In this document: piece after piece, positions 23,676-36,446 of the stretch
Position numbering within the stretch: position 1 is the stretch's first letter
How the letters are laid out: every line of letters begins with the position of its first letter
Source: Stenopsyche tienmushanensis
Taxonomy: Eukaryota > Arthropoda > Insecta > Trichoptera > Stenopsychidae
Assembly (NCBI GenBank): GCA_008973525.1
Contig: WACJ01000125.1
Coordinates: 2,232,001 to 2,296,000, forward strand
DNA length: 64,000 nucleotides
Direction: 5' to 3'
Made by a program: the position numbers and the translations under genes
Notes under the pieces: model-generated
What the model was told of the DNA's origin: nothing
Databases searched by the model: none
What the model saw: only the letters and a program-made list of their open reading frames with translations

Positions 23676-25897
23676 GTTTAGAAGATAAAATACCATATTA
23701 TCTCGAAGTAGTCGTAAAACATTATTATTATATGCAAATTATACAAAATCAATAAAATTGATGACATTTTTTGGCATTAATTCACTTTAAATGTAAGATA
23801 TATCCAATTTTTATTACAATACAAAATTATATTATATATGCTTTGTATATAGATTTACATTTGATAGACATTTTATTTGCATAACTAGATCGTAAATCAG
23901 CGAGTGGAAGAAGAATGTCGATGGGTCATAGATTAAAATGAAAACGATGACAATTGAATTTCAAATGTATTTCGAATACAATTTTGTTTAAATTTAAGAT
24001 AAATCAAATATTTTGAACACACTTTGCTTCAGATCTATGTATAAAATTTGCAATATATTTCATACATGATTAAATTATGATAAAATATTTTAGAGTTAAA
24101 GCGGATCTATGAGTGATTGGCAAAATTATAATTGTTTTTAAACGATATTATGTTATTGCTGCAAATCCAGTTTTTTGTGATGGATTTCATTAATAATATC
24201 AGGATTTTTACTTCGATATAAGCATCATACCAATATAAATTGAATTGTGAAATTGAAATTTGTTGGTAGTATGTGGAAAATTATTCAACAATCTGGATTT
24301 GAACTCGAACCCTTATAAAAATAGCTAAAAATCTAACGCACTATAACAACACTTGGTCCAATAATACATTATTATTTCAAACATTTACAAATGTAAATAA
24401 ATAAATAAATAAAGATTTATTTACATTAATCTGAGAATATTTTTCATTTTATCCTCGGGGGTCTCGAATTAGCTCAGATACTTTTATTATTCAGAATCTT
24501 CAGTGTCGGCCTACATTAATTTCAATTTTTAAGGCGCTCGCCCTGGGCCTTGGCTTAAATCTTGGCTAGATTGAAAATCAAATTCGGGAATGGGTTATTC
24601 ATCATTAGGGTAAGAATTAAATTTAAATGTTGATTAAATCGGATATTATCATATCCCGTTTAGAGGAGGCTATTGTGCTCCCCGCGTCTGTATTGTGGCG
24701 AAGGCTGTAAACCCGGTTTGTTTATTAGGAGCGTAAAGTTTGACGCCTCGTTGATGTGGGTACTTAGAGACCCAGCTTCAACCCACCCACCGACCCACAC
24801 CCACTAAAATCACTCAGCTTCCGCGCTTTTTATTTCATCTTCCGTCTTACCATTTCTTCGCGACATGCGACTTAATCCCCGAATCTTATTCTTATTGTCG
24901 TAAACGCTAATTAATCACCTTGATGCTGACTGTCAAAGCGGAATTTACGAATTTTAAACCTTAAAATGATTTTAACCACTAAACCCATTTATATCCCATT
25001 ATTGGACAAAAAAGGGTCCTTAAAGGTTTTTAAAAAAAATACTGTTAGATTTTTTAATCTTATTTTTACTCTCATTTTGCGAATATAAATTTTATTTTGA
25101 TGAGATTATTTTTGTCTTGAAAAACATATATTATATGGAATAAATATAAATCTCTTCCATTTGCTGCTAAATTAAATGTTCGTGGAGTAGATAAATGCAT
25201 AAATTTGTGATTTTTTTCATTATTCAGGGACTTTCAATTGAATAGCTCAAAATTTAATAGGTTATAATGACCATGTTGTTATAGCAAAATCTATAAAATT
25301 TATTGTGAATTATTCAATAATATATGGCAAATAACCATGGAAGATTATAATGTTGAATAACGTGTGCAAATTATCAAAATTTGTACTGCATTCGAGATCT
25401 AGATCTAGAGAAACAATTTAAAATTTCATTTTAAATTGTAGTAATGGCTAGTAGAAATAGTAATGCACCCAAGTAGATGGGTTATATATATCTCATGAGG
25501 TATAAATTCATATTATATTATCTGTTTTGATGATGATGTTTAATTAAGTTATATGGTTTGATGTATTGGACTAGATAAGCAGTGCTCGATTTTACTTTTA
25601 TATGATAATTAATATAAAAAGAAGATTTATTCGCATCAAAAAAATAATTCAACTTAACAGCGGTCCATTTCAGATTTTATTCAATAATTTAAATGGACAG
25701 ATGTCGCTTTAAGTGCGGCGAGTAAAAAAATTTAGTATCGTACATTAAACGAAAACGAGCCCTCGTTTTGGTTAAGAATACGGCCTCCTCAACTATAGAG
25801 TTAATTCCGAGACTCGACATAAAGACGGGGCGTAAAAATCCGGCACGACGGAAAATGTGTATATTGTGTGTATATTTTCTTTTGCATTCTTTCCCAG
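23676..25897. other. Stretch without supported gene
   Basis: AT-rich. It contains a (taaa)n run with a 13-base inverted repeat (24390-24427). A G+C-richer patch at 24650-24880 includes ccacccaccgacccacaccc but no usable frame. No gene recognised. Confidence 0.4.
24390..24427. repeat. Inverted repeat around (aaat)n
   Basis: aatgtaaataaat (24390-24402) is the exact complement of 24415-24427, separated by a 12-base (aaat) run. It is a simple-sequence-based foldback. Confidence 0.85.
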
Positions 25898-26141
25898 ATT
25901 AAGATATCCGGTCGGATATATTCCTTCGGCTCTCCCGAGCGCATTCGGGAAATTCCGTTGGCGCTTGTGCAGAAGCCTTCTGGATTTTCCCAGGCGGTTG
26001 AGGCCTCTCCTAGGCTCGGCTAGGGGTGTTGACAACCCTCTGCCTGGCAGACGTCCCTGCTTCTCGTCAGTGTGCTCCCGACAATCGCGCGCAGAAGACG
26101 TGAACTTCGCGGCATTTCCCGGCTGCAACATCAAGGCCCAT
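25898..26141 (+). other. Best internal exon candidate
   Basis: The left border is a strong acceptor-like tract, tttcttttgcattctttcccag, ending at 25897. The right border is a near-consensus donor, cat|gtaagttt, with exon end 26141. Between them lie 244 bases distinctly richer in G+C than the flanks, with exactly one plus frame open throughout (fragments VGYIPSALPSAFGKFRW and VNFAAFPGCNIKAH); the other two contain stops. The fragment is Arg-, Pro- and Ser-rich and matches no family I know. Against: the minus strand is also open across the region, as high G+C alone can produce. It could be a coding exon or an exon of a non-coding transcript. Confidence 0.35.
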
Positions 26142-27870
26142 GTAAGTTTTCATCATAAAAATACAACAAACCGAACGTTCAAATAAATCATTTTTATTTT
26201 TGCGTCGGTATCCGGTCGTATTTTCAACGCATTTCGTCCATATCGCAAAGTTTTTAACATGCGCCGTTACAACTTTCGTTGCATATGGTGATTGATGCAA
26301 GTCGACTTTCCAAATAAAATTATCTCGGCATCAATACAAACTAAGGCAAATTAAATACTATGATTTAATTCATATGTAAGAATGAATTTGATTTAAATTG
26401 GAAATAAATTAAATATAAATAAAATATTTATAAAAAAAAATAATATTATCGATTTCAACTCGAGCCCTGCGTCATAATCAAGTATACAAATCATCATCTT
26501 ATGAATTAATTGCCCGCAAATATATTTACTTCAAATACATATTTTTATATTTGATGATTAATAAGTGCATAAATCATTCAAAACAAGAACACAAAATGTA
26601 ATCATCAATTATGGTAATATCACAAATTTGTGATATTTTTCTGAAAATTTCGATTTTTTGACGAAATAAGTTCGCAAAAAATTGAAATACAAATACTTAA
26701 TTTTATAATTATTACGGGATGCTAATATATATTTTTTGCGAGATATTCTACGTTATGATCGCTTTTCTAATGTTCCACTTACCAAACTGGAGTTTCGCTC
26801 CGTTTTTCATCTCCGGAGACTTGCCGGATAAGCGAGCTTTTATTAAGTTCGCTTACATTTATTTGTTTTCGCATAAATGTACATATAAGGGATGCCAACT
26901 CCACTCATGTCTATCTAAGCAATAAATATAATTCTGTGTTGGAGGCTTTCAGGCCCGTGTCAACATCATCGTCTCCACACATTTAAAATCCACACAGTAA
27001 GAGAAGCCGATAAATTATGTACACAGCCTTTTGAAAAACAAATATAAGCTTTTACTAAGTGTAATCTTCCTACCAAGAGATTCTCGCAAATGTTCACTCA
27101 AGTCTGAGTCTTGAACAAACCGTTGCGGTTTGCTTACCGCGTCTTCTCACACAAACACATTGATTTTGAGCCTTTTTACATGGTATTGATCTGTTATTAA
27201 AATTATCCCGAATCAAATATTTTTAATTGGAAATTCACCACATGAGCTTAAAATGCATAAGACATACAAAACGATGAACAATCTAATAGAAGTTGAAGCA
27301 AATAAATTTAAAATATACATAAAAGCAACCATACCTTTAAATACACCAAAAACAAAGACCATATCCTCATTATCTTTTTAAGATAATCAATATCAAAAAA
27401 TTTCATCTGAACTAAATTTTAATTAAAAAATTGAGCTACAAGCCTACACTTTTGAGTTTGAATGCAATTTTTAGCAAACTATAAAAAATTCTAATGAATT
27501 CGAAATTAAAACATGCAGCTAGAGAGTGCATGGAAAATAATGCTCGTTGGAAACATTTTCCAGAAGTTTTCCTTTTGCTGCTGAACTATTCATCGGTTGC
27601 TGCAAAAATATTTTCCGCATAATTCATCGAAAATTATTTACGCTCTCGAAAAATTAAATGCAATTTTTACGTCATTAATATTCCAATATACTAAAGTACA
27701 ATTCAAACATTTTAATTTCAAGCTTGATACAACTTCGTTGATTAAGTCGTTTTGGTGCAGGGTATTTAAGTGCATTTCAGATGCATTCAAGACATCTGAA
27801 ATGCCAAAAATATTTCTTAAATAATATAATTTGTAATAAAGAAGTCGATGAAATATAAATTCTGATTTTA
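26142..27870. other. Stretch without supported gene
   Basis: AT-rich; a perfect 22-base palindrome lies at 26617-26638. No repeat copies or frames with motifs were recognised. Confidence 0.4.
26617..26638. repeat. Perfect 22-base palindrome
   Basis: The sequence aatatcacaaa is followed directly by its own reverse complement tttgtgatatt. It has no spacer and no element around it that I recognise. Confidence 0.9.
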
Positions 27871-27884
27871 TAAGCCCACATCTT

Positions 27885-28200
27885 TTATATAAAAATGAAT
27901 TGGGTTTTGTTCGTTCGAAATGCGCTTCCATACCGTTCATCAGATTTCAATAAAAGTTCGTCCACTTATTGTTAAAAATTTCGCAAGTAACATAGGCATA
28001 GTCTAATATATAAAAATTAATATTTGTTTGTCCGTATTTAATGCGCTACCAAACCGTTCTTTCGATTGCGCTAAAACATTGCCAACTTATTGTATGTATT
28101 TTTTTAAATAATATAAACATAGTTCAATTAACTTACAGTAGATCTTATATATAAAAATCAATGTTGGTTCATATATTTATAATAAAAACAACAAAATAAA
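27885..28200 (+). repeat. Tandem 5' ends of Helitron-like family H
   Basis: The opening motif tatataaaaat(g/t/c)aat recurs near 27887, 28006 and 28148. The first two copies are each followed by a tgcgcttccataccgttc / tgcgctaccaaaccgttctt block and a gatt(t/g)c(a/g)... block, as in the element at 9691-10132. The unit length is about 120-140 bases; the third copy is cut short. No 3' end (cgctag) is present, so these are truncated heads in a head-to-tail array. Confidence 0.6.
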
Positions 28201-29075
28201 ATAAATTTCATTATTTCTATCATTTCTAATCAAACAAGATAATTCTTTCAAATTTCAAACGATATTTTTAGCAATTCTTAGCATTGCCATATTTTATTAA
28301 TCGCCTCAGTATTTAATTTTTCAGATCCAGGGAGTCAGAATAAATCTGAATCGAGAGTGTCAATCGAAATTAATATTTAGTCAAAAAATCACAATCTGCT
28401 AAAATCTGCTCTTTAAACCCGAATCTTTTAAGCAAGGATTCTGGTTCTAGCCCGATATAACAATACTTCATAAAAGGTAGACGGTGTCTATAGGAGATTT
28501 TTCCTGAAAATACCGGAAAATGTATATGGAAATTTCTCATTGTCTCGCTTTTTTAAATTAATCGCGACATTGCTGAAATTCCCATTTTTAATGACGTTAC
28601 ATGTGCTTGATCCAAAATCACAATGTATTTTTAAAAGCAAATGGATAAATCAAGGATATATCCTGTGCTCAAAATATAATTCTTAATATCCTGGAAGTAT
28701 TACAAATATTCATCCGGCTTGGAGATCATATTACTACAATATTAAACTTATACTGTGGCTATATGATGATATAATATAAGAGTATGTACTTCCTTGTAGT
28801 TATTGAGCTTGGAATATTCTTTTTATCATCATCATAGTCAAACAGTCCACTATAAAAATAGGGCCTATTCAATATCCATTCATAGGAAAGGGTTACATTA
28901 ATTTCGTCTGTATCATAAATTCACCTCATCGTTTGCTCGATATTAAAGGTCGCATGATCTCCGACTTTTTGAAACGCTCATCCAACGAGCCACATGGATG
29001 AATGTATCGAAGGGCACAAGCCTTCTCAATAATAGAAAATGTAGATAATTTGTAAAGATTAAATAGTTTTTCACT

Positions 29076-29125
29076 ATCCCTTGATATAGGGTGAAGTCAT
29101 ATCCCTTGATATAGGGTGAAGTCAT
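29076..29125. repeat. Perfect 25-base tandem duplication
   Basis: The unit atcccttgatatagggtgaa plus gtcat occurs twice without a mismatch at 29076-29100 and 29101-29125. Each unit contains the near-palindrome cccttgatataggg. The identity implies a recent event. Confidence 0.95.
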
Positions 29126-29959
29126 ACGTGACGCAAAGATGTATCTCGGATTCGCTCTTACACCAACTGAGGCATATCCTCATCCACGAGCAACTTACCC
29201 CCGCAAATTCGAGACTGGGTGGTTTCCCATTTCAGATTGACTCTTAGTTTTAGTTTTCCAGTCGCTAGATCAGTAGTGTAGAATGAAAGGTGTTACACAA
29301 TTCTAATGCCCAGAAAGGATAAAAACCTTCAAAAACTAAATATTAAGTAGTGTTTCGTGGATACATTATTTATAAATAGGTAGCTTTTTAGCAATGGTCA
29401 GAAGCTCTAAGCAATATTTTGTAACTGTGAAAGCTATGACTAAACAACGTTTTATAGATATTCTCTGTATAAATTATACGAAGTGTCCGAGACCTGCTCG
29501 GATAGTAATTTGTATCATAGTCATTACCACGTTTGTTTTTTGATCAAAATATTAATTGAATACATAGATGCATTCGCAGATGATACATATATGTACTCAT
29601 AAGAACAGTTAACCCTTTGAATAATGAGCTAATTTGAAATCATCATAGATGCTATATTCGTATATCCACTACTTATTGTTCGTACAAAGCCGCTTATCTG
29701 TTAGGACCACCGCAGCGTATATGAAGCCTGTATATAAAGTAATGTATATATGCCTGTATATTTATCGATAAATTTGGGTAATAGATCTATACAATTCGTC
29801 TCTGTTTCTCTCCAAACTCAACGTGTATGAATACCTTTTCTGGATCACTGAAATTCGAACACAAATACGTGTCTTAACTCCACAAAAGATTGAAGTATTT
29901 CGAGCAGCATGCTATACTTTTATGACCATATGCAACGCCATCATTTGAGTAAAAGCAGC

Positions 29960-29983
29960 TATATATATATATATATATATATA
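29960..29983. repeat. (TA)12 microsatellite
   Basis: Uninterrupted TA dinucleotides between cagc and gata. Confidence 0.95.
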
Positions 29984-31017
29984 GATATTTTCTCATATGG
30001 TTTTAAAATATCATATTAATCAAAATCAACAAAAATATGCACGTTATTACCAGTATTTTAGCACATATTTGCTGAAAAACACTTCTTCATATTTTGTTGG
30101 TTTAACTCAAAGCAATGCTCAGGCGTACTGCGTAAATAAATCCAGGTTTTCTCAGTAGTTTATTTTAATCGCAATATGTTACACAACGTATGCATTTATG
30201 CACTGGAGTACCGAGCTGAAAAATCTACTTGTGTCAACAAGAAGTCTAAAGGAGTATGGTCCTCCGTGTGTATAAAATTTTCCAGGATGTCTTATTCGAA
30301 ACAGTACAAAAGGGAATCCTTTTGCCACTAAGCAAGCATTTCCATTTTAAAAGCTGGTGACGTCGGCAACAGTTTCCCTATATATCTTCGTATCGCGGAG
30401 TTGTGACACAATAGTGGCTGCTGTATATCACGGCACTCATTACGGCCACCGGTCTTGTGGAGCATCACCACCGTGATGGGGACCCACTCCCTTTGTTGTC
30501 TGAAACCACTTGAAATATTGTCGTATTTATTTATAATGCACGTACACCGAGATGAAAAATGTCCGCGAATACTCTCAGGTATCCTGTAATGAAACCTTAA
30601 TTCATCTGGTGTGTACAGCATCCGATCCGGCCTGGGCTAGTGTCGAATTTGTAACGCAAATCTGCGAGTCGTCAGCGAGCGGATGTCATGCGTTGGATTT
30701 TGATTGTTGCCATCATCGCACACTCCGAAAATTTGAATATAATTTGTTTATATATTTCTATTAATTGTATTCACTCATGTGACATACAGCATATCAGAGA
30801 ACAGACTCGAGCTCCGCGTAACAAAGGATGGAATTATTATACCGGCGATGAAAGGATTAGACACTAATTATGATCTATCAACCTTAACATTCATACTTAA
30901 TATCCTACGGAAAAATAAGCTTGAAATCAAAATAATATTATGAACAATCAACAATAATAAAATTTCCATCAATCAGTGTTAAACGAATCGACTAACATTC
31001 GCCCTCAGAGATAAATA

Positions 31018-31210
31018 CACTCAAACCTCTTTTTGTGCGATTTTTTTTAATGCGATTTCGAAGTTATGCGTTTTTTTTAATTTCATTCATGTTTCTACCA
31101 AATTTATATCAAAATATTATTTTTAACTATTTAAAAAAAAACTGAAAAAATAAAGTCAAAAAATGATTATTTTTTTTAAATGTTGCCATTTTATGATTTT
31201 TTTTTTTTCT
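31018..31210 (-). mobile_element. Tigger-like MITE, family X, copy 3 (half)
   Basis: Starts after TA with cactcaaacctctttttgtg, then aatgcgatttcgaagttatg. Read on the minus strand the interior aligns with X copy 2 (ttttttaaatagttaaaaat, caaaatggc). The opposite terminus is missing, so it is a truncated copy in inverted orientation to copy 2, which starts 1 kb further on. Confidence 0.7.
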
Positions 31211-32262
31211 TTGGGGTAATGATAATAGAATAGAATACAACTTTTAATATTAATTATTAATCAATACTCTCTGACTTTCCCAGATCAATACCATAGCTTG
31301 AGTCTATAAATAGCGTAAGACCAACCAGTAGACCAAGTAGACCAGCTTGCGTATTTTATTATATATTACACAAACAAAGCTTCATCTTTTAGCCAACAAT
31401 TTTGAGAGTCGAAAGTCTCACGCATTCCTTTTTTTGTCACGAGCTTCACTGCATTATAGAATTTCATTAAAAAAATATATATTTAATCATTTGAACGCAA
31501 ATTTATTCTAAAGAGACAAATGTGACCCTGCACTGCTGACAAACAGTTTAATCGCATAAACCAACATTTGAATCATCAGCCCAATTACATTTCATAGAAT
31601 TTTCCATTTGCCGTATTCACCATAATATTTATTTATTCGTAATTAACGCCCAAATCCAAACTCTTAATTAAGTCCGCCATATTGACAATGCAAACTTCGA
31701 TCGTTGGCTGACAATGAATCATTGAAGATTTACGATCTTGTCAGTCGATCGAGCATCTGAAAAAATACTCTCGTAATGAATTTTAAACAAACACACAGAA
31801 TGCGAAAACGTTTAAAAAATGATGATGAAATCATCATCTGAAAATGAGGAAAAACACCGGGCAACCAAAATCTAACCGATTTGCAATCGTTAATATGTAA
31901 ACATGTGATGTGTGAATACTATCAATACGCTCGAAGAAACTTCCGCAGAAATTAATTTGAATATATCAAAACTCTCAAACAACTTTATGAAAATTTCGCA
32001 CATGTTATACAATCATTTTTGGCGATTAAATATTTGTAGCGAATCCGGATTTTTCGATTTCAAGATTATGTTGATACAATTTGCATGGCCAATTTATTCA
32101 AGCGGTCTAAGCAAAAACATATTCATAAAACAAATGGATTTAAACAAAAAACAACACATCCAATCTGAAAAAATGCGTCGTAGATAATTGAACAAATCCT
32201 CGTAAAAGTTTCCACTTCTGCGTTGTTTGAATGTGTTCTTCTCTAGTGCCAAATAAAATATA
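31211..32262. other. AT-rich stretch without supported gene
   Basis: No repeats recognised; the 91-codon plus frame at 31912-32187 is Asn/Lys/Ile-rich, typical of AT-driven frames. Confidence 0.4.
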
Positions 32263-33165
32263 TACTCAAACGTTTTCCAATCGCACAAAAAAGCAATGTT
32301 TTATATATAAAAAATGATGATGTATTCTATGAATTTTAAAAACCGCATAACTTTGAAATAGCTTTATAAAATATACCCAAAATCGCACAAAAAAAGTTAA
32401 TAAAAAATCAGGAAAACAATAAAGTAATTAAAAATTTTCTTGTAACATTTTAATGATTGCTTGCATCCTTGATAAAATTTTGAAGATGTCTGGTATCCGA
32501 CATCTCTATTACGAAATTCTTTGGAAGAAATAGTATGCGCTATTTCGATATCATAATTTTTCTGTGTAGATTTTCTCTTTCTAATCACAAAATGGCGACT
32601 ATTTAAATAAAAGTAATTTTTCGGCCTTTTTATGGGCTTTAATTTTTTTTAAATAGTTAAAAATTAAATTTTAACATAATTCTGGTAAGAACAATAGAAG
32701 ATTATATATAATTTTTTTTTAATCAATTTGAAGTAAATCAATTAATTAAAACTTAAGATATCATGTCAACCGTGTTGAAAAAAGTAGTTTCGATAAATAC
32801 GCGTTTAAAGATTTCATTCTGGTGGAACGGGCTTAGATTTCGCGTCACTAAAATAGCTATAAGTCCGCAAATAATTATAATTTTGGAAATTCCTTTGAAG
32901 TATGTATTTTTAAAAGTCAAAACATCAAAAAAAATGCAACAAAAAAACTGATTTTTTCAAAATTCTAAGCCAGAATAAAATCATGTTGCATCAACATGAC
33001 TTAAACAGTCCAAAATTGATTTTTTTTTTCCAAATTTCGGTTAATTTTGATGATCTATTTTCTATTTTATCCAAAATATCTCGATACGCACTCTTTATAA
33101 AATTTTAAAAAACTTCTTTAACCAAACCGCATAACTTCAAATTCGCACAAAAAGAAGTTTGAGTA
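32263..33165 (+). mobile_element. Tigger-like MITE, family X, copy 2
   Basis: Begins tactcaaacgttttccaatc and ends aagaagtttgagta, inverted, with TA on both sides (32261-32262, 33166-33167). Both arms contain cgcacaaaaa and accgcataactt. At 903 bases it is the longest member in the window, so copy 1 (611 bases) is a deletion derivative of a similar element. I could not read any DDE transposase block in it; the small frames are AT-rich noise. Confidence 0.75.
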
Positions 33166-34865
33166 TATTTAGTATCATAATATTTTCTATATCATTTTAA
33201 AATTGGGTCCTGTTTAACGACATGATCCATAATACATCATACAAGAACCTCAACATACATTCAATGTTGACTGGATGGTCTCCAAATATATATATAATGC
33301 TCATCTACTCTGCATTATTCTTATAAAAATTGACACTTACACATTTTTAACATATATTATTATTTAAAAAGTGGTAATTGTCCACATTTTCTATAAATTT
33401 GATGCCAAGACGATTGAATGAAAGCATGATTTTTAAGCTGCAAATATGCAAATTTATTGGATTTGTCTATACAAATTTTTCAAATAAACCTAATACTATT
33501 TTTCGGTTATAATAATCTTACATTAAAACATTTAGGATATTTAATAATACTTTTATTCATATTTCTACTCTTATATAGTGTCCATTAATAATGCATTGTT
33601 AATTTATGATATCAAAGCTTTTAACTATCCTTAAAGGTCCTGTCGATTTATATCAAAATGCTTCTACTGCTTTCCACAAATCGTATACGTTAACTAGTTA
33701 AATAAAATTGCAAGTACTTACACTATTTTATTTTCCATACAGCTGGAAGCCCTGAAACAATAACAATTATCCGCAAAAATATGTCCATAATAAAATTTCA
33801 ATATTCAAATACACATATGTACCAAGTCCATAGGCTAGTTGAACATCCGCCAGTTAATGTTATTTCAGGTGTTCTGCACCAATAATCAACGAGATGCAAC
33901 GTGGAACATATTTGCCTTCACTTACACCCAAAATACGTCACACAAATATTGACAAAATATTGTTTTTTAACTCATCTACTCTACAAAACGTTTCTTAACA
34001 TCTTGCTGTTATTATATCAAATTATTAAAAATTAATCTTCATAAAAAAAAATATTTGTTATCGGACATAGGCAATCTTCATGGAGAACTTTTCACGAAGA
34101 TAAAACATTTTTCCAATGAATTTCACATTAAAATTAAGATGAAGATAGTATTATATATATATAAAACCATAAAACCAGACTTAATTTGAATCAAGATTCC
34201 AAAATCTGGATTTAAACCTGAATCCTTATAACAATAATCTTAATTTTAGTACAAAATCATGCATTATTGCGTATGCTATTTTTCCATTGTATTTCCAATC
34301 CAATGGATGATGAAATTTTAACATAATTTTGAATTATCATCAACATTTGCGTTATTGATGTTAATTGGTGCACTTTGAAGCTTATTAGCATTGAGCACGA
34401 GTGCATTCATGTTTTTCTTGTGAACGTGTCCAAATTTTGTTTGGACAGTTTGTTGTTCTATTCATTATAAAACAGACGACACGGTTTACTTTTGATGATC
34501 AATTGTGCTTGAGCTCGTTTGATCAAAATTTTAAATGGCATAATTAATTTTTGGGTGGTTCTCATTAAAACTCATTATTACATATTTTCAAACTTGTTCT
34601 ATTTTTTAGTTTTTTAAAAACGAGTTTTGTTATAAATACGTTGTAAATTCTTACCTACTAAAAGGGCAGGGCTTTAATTTGCACTATGTGATGCTTTAAG
34701 TCAATATGCACATCAACATTGATCTGGAATAAATTTACCTCCCAATTATGAACTATCAAAGTTATATAATGACCGAAATAAAGTACCAATAACACTGAAA
34801 CAATATTGTAGCTGCTTATAATGAATATTAAATGTACTTAATATTGCATTGCTTTAAAAGTTGCA
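33166..34865. other. AT-rich stretch without supported gene
   Basis: A short repeat (aatctggattt.aac.tgaatccttata) at 34202-34240 matches 24288-24320. Nothing else recognised. Confidence 0.4.
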
Positions 34866-35095
34866 CGACTTCAAACAGATTCCCGCACTATAAATTTAGC
34901 CACGTCTAACGAAGTCTAGCCACATTGTATCGAAAGTAGTCGACGTTTATTTAACAATAGTTAACGTAAACTACTTGTAGATAAAAAAAAAGCAGCTTTG
35001 TAACACTTTCATTGAATACGGTATACAATATTCATATAGAATTAAATGAAATTTATTATACATTGCATAAACACTGACTGAAAAAATCGCGCCTT
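34866..35095 (+). repeat. Dispersed repeat family W, copy 3
   Basis: Has agccacgtctaacgaag, atcgaaagtagtcgacgttt, atttaacaatagttaacgt, aaaagcagctttgtaa and aaacactgactgaaa in family order. It stops before the final tgcaaaatttcg block seen in copies 1 and 2. Confidence 0.75.
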
Positions 35096-36446
35096 CTATA
35101 CTGGTCATATATTGATGTGGTGTGTTTTACTGGAATTAATACCAAATCATTACTAATATCTTAACAAATTTGATGCACCTTTAGACGACTGTCTTTGGAA
35201 TCACCTTACTGCATTTGATAATTGACAAATTTTAAGCCCCTATTTTGAATTTTCGAGTATTATTTAGTTATTTTTAGGTAAAAAAAGCGCATAAAATTAA
35301 TCAAATTGTGAGTTTTTGTAATATATTTACAGAGTCGGTTTTGAAACTACCAGGGATGACCAAAGCCACAATTATTGGGCTTTGTTATCAGAGGACAATC
35401 CATCTTAATATCGAAGCGCATGCCGAATTCCGTGGATGAAATTTGCGGTTTGAATAGGACGCATATCGAATCGAGGACCGTCGGTTGGTCATACCTGATG
35501 CATTACACCATCCAAATGGTGGTCGCAATCACGGCACAGTTCCGGTCAGCCGTTCCATCCCGTGAAATAATACAAATGAATACCTCGTAATGGACCAGTA
35601 CAGCTGGCAGCCTAACTAGCTGCCTATTGTGTCCAGGGCCTCATGACTTTGCTCCAAAATAGACACCGATAGATTTTATCCTTCACTAATTGCGATCATC
35701 GCCTATTTTGCTCCATATTTTAGGATCAAATCAGCGCGAATTCATAAAAGCGTCGAACGTCGAATCATTGACGACCGGGCTGCCTGGGCATATTTAAATT
35801 TATTCAGCTTATCTCCAAAAGGCCAGAAATTAGTCCTATCCCAGTAAAACCATACGATTCAAATAATCGCCCATTCGGATGAAAGAGTATGAATTGATAT
35901 TATCCCGTGCAATTATACAGGGCGAAAATGCACCGCAATGCTTGTGCGCCCTCAAAGGCAATAATTTTTACATAAAAGCGAACTAAGATCGTTTTTTTTA
36001 ATAAGCGAATCAGAGGTTCGTGTTTATGAGTAATCAAGGTAATTAATGAGACCCTATAAAATTACATCCCCCACATTAAGCACTCCGTTTTTAAAACGAA
36101 TGGATTATCCCCGCAGACCCAAATTAATTCCCTCAGCGCCGAAATGAACTTGAATATTATCTCATAAGCAACGATTATATTTCATTTCAACTCTTCAGTA
36201 TTATTAGCCTGCGACACCTTGGAATATTGGCAGATGATAAAATCATACCTAAAATTTTTAAAATAAAATTTAATAAATAATTTCAAATAACAGATTGGCC
36301 AACGATTTTTCTGCAAAAAAAATTCTTGGTTAAGAAATATTTTTCAACCGATGAAATTCAGGTGATGCAATATCTTTAATAAATATATTGAATACTATAG
36401 AGCTTTAAAATTTAGCTTTTTGATTTTATTCTTAATGATCCTTACT
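35096..36446. other. Stretch without supported gene
   Basis: 35330-35640 is G+C-richer. After an acceptor-like atatatttacag (to 35332) a frame reads SVLKLPGMTKATIIGLC and stops at 35436. A different frame is open at 35375-35590. Neither is recognised. The rest is AT-rich. Confidence 0.3.

Larger units (their letters stand above)
28201..31017. other. Stretch without supported gene
   Basis: Contains a perfect 25-base duplication (29076-29125), a (TA)n microsatellite (29960-29983) and a G+C-richer patch at 30340-30720 with unrecognised frames on both strands (97 codons minus, 70 codons plus). Nothing here is supported as a gene. Confidence 0.35.

Noticed and set aside
29960..29983. TA run considered as an AT-rich transposon hot spot or terminator
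   Set aside because: An ordinary microsatellite; no element borders it.
35333..35438. Exon after atatatttacag
   Set aside because: The acceptor is poor in pyrimidines near the AG, no donor follows before the stop, and the longer frame nearby is in another register.
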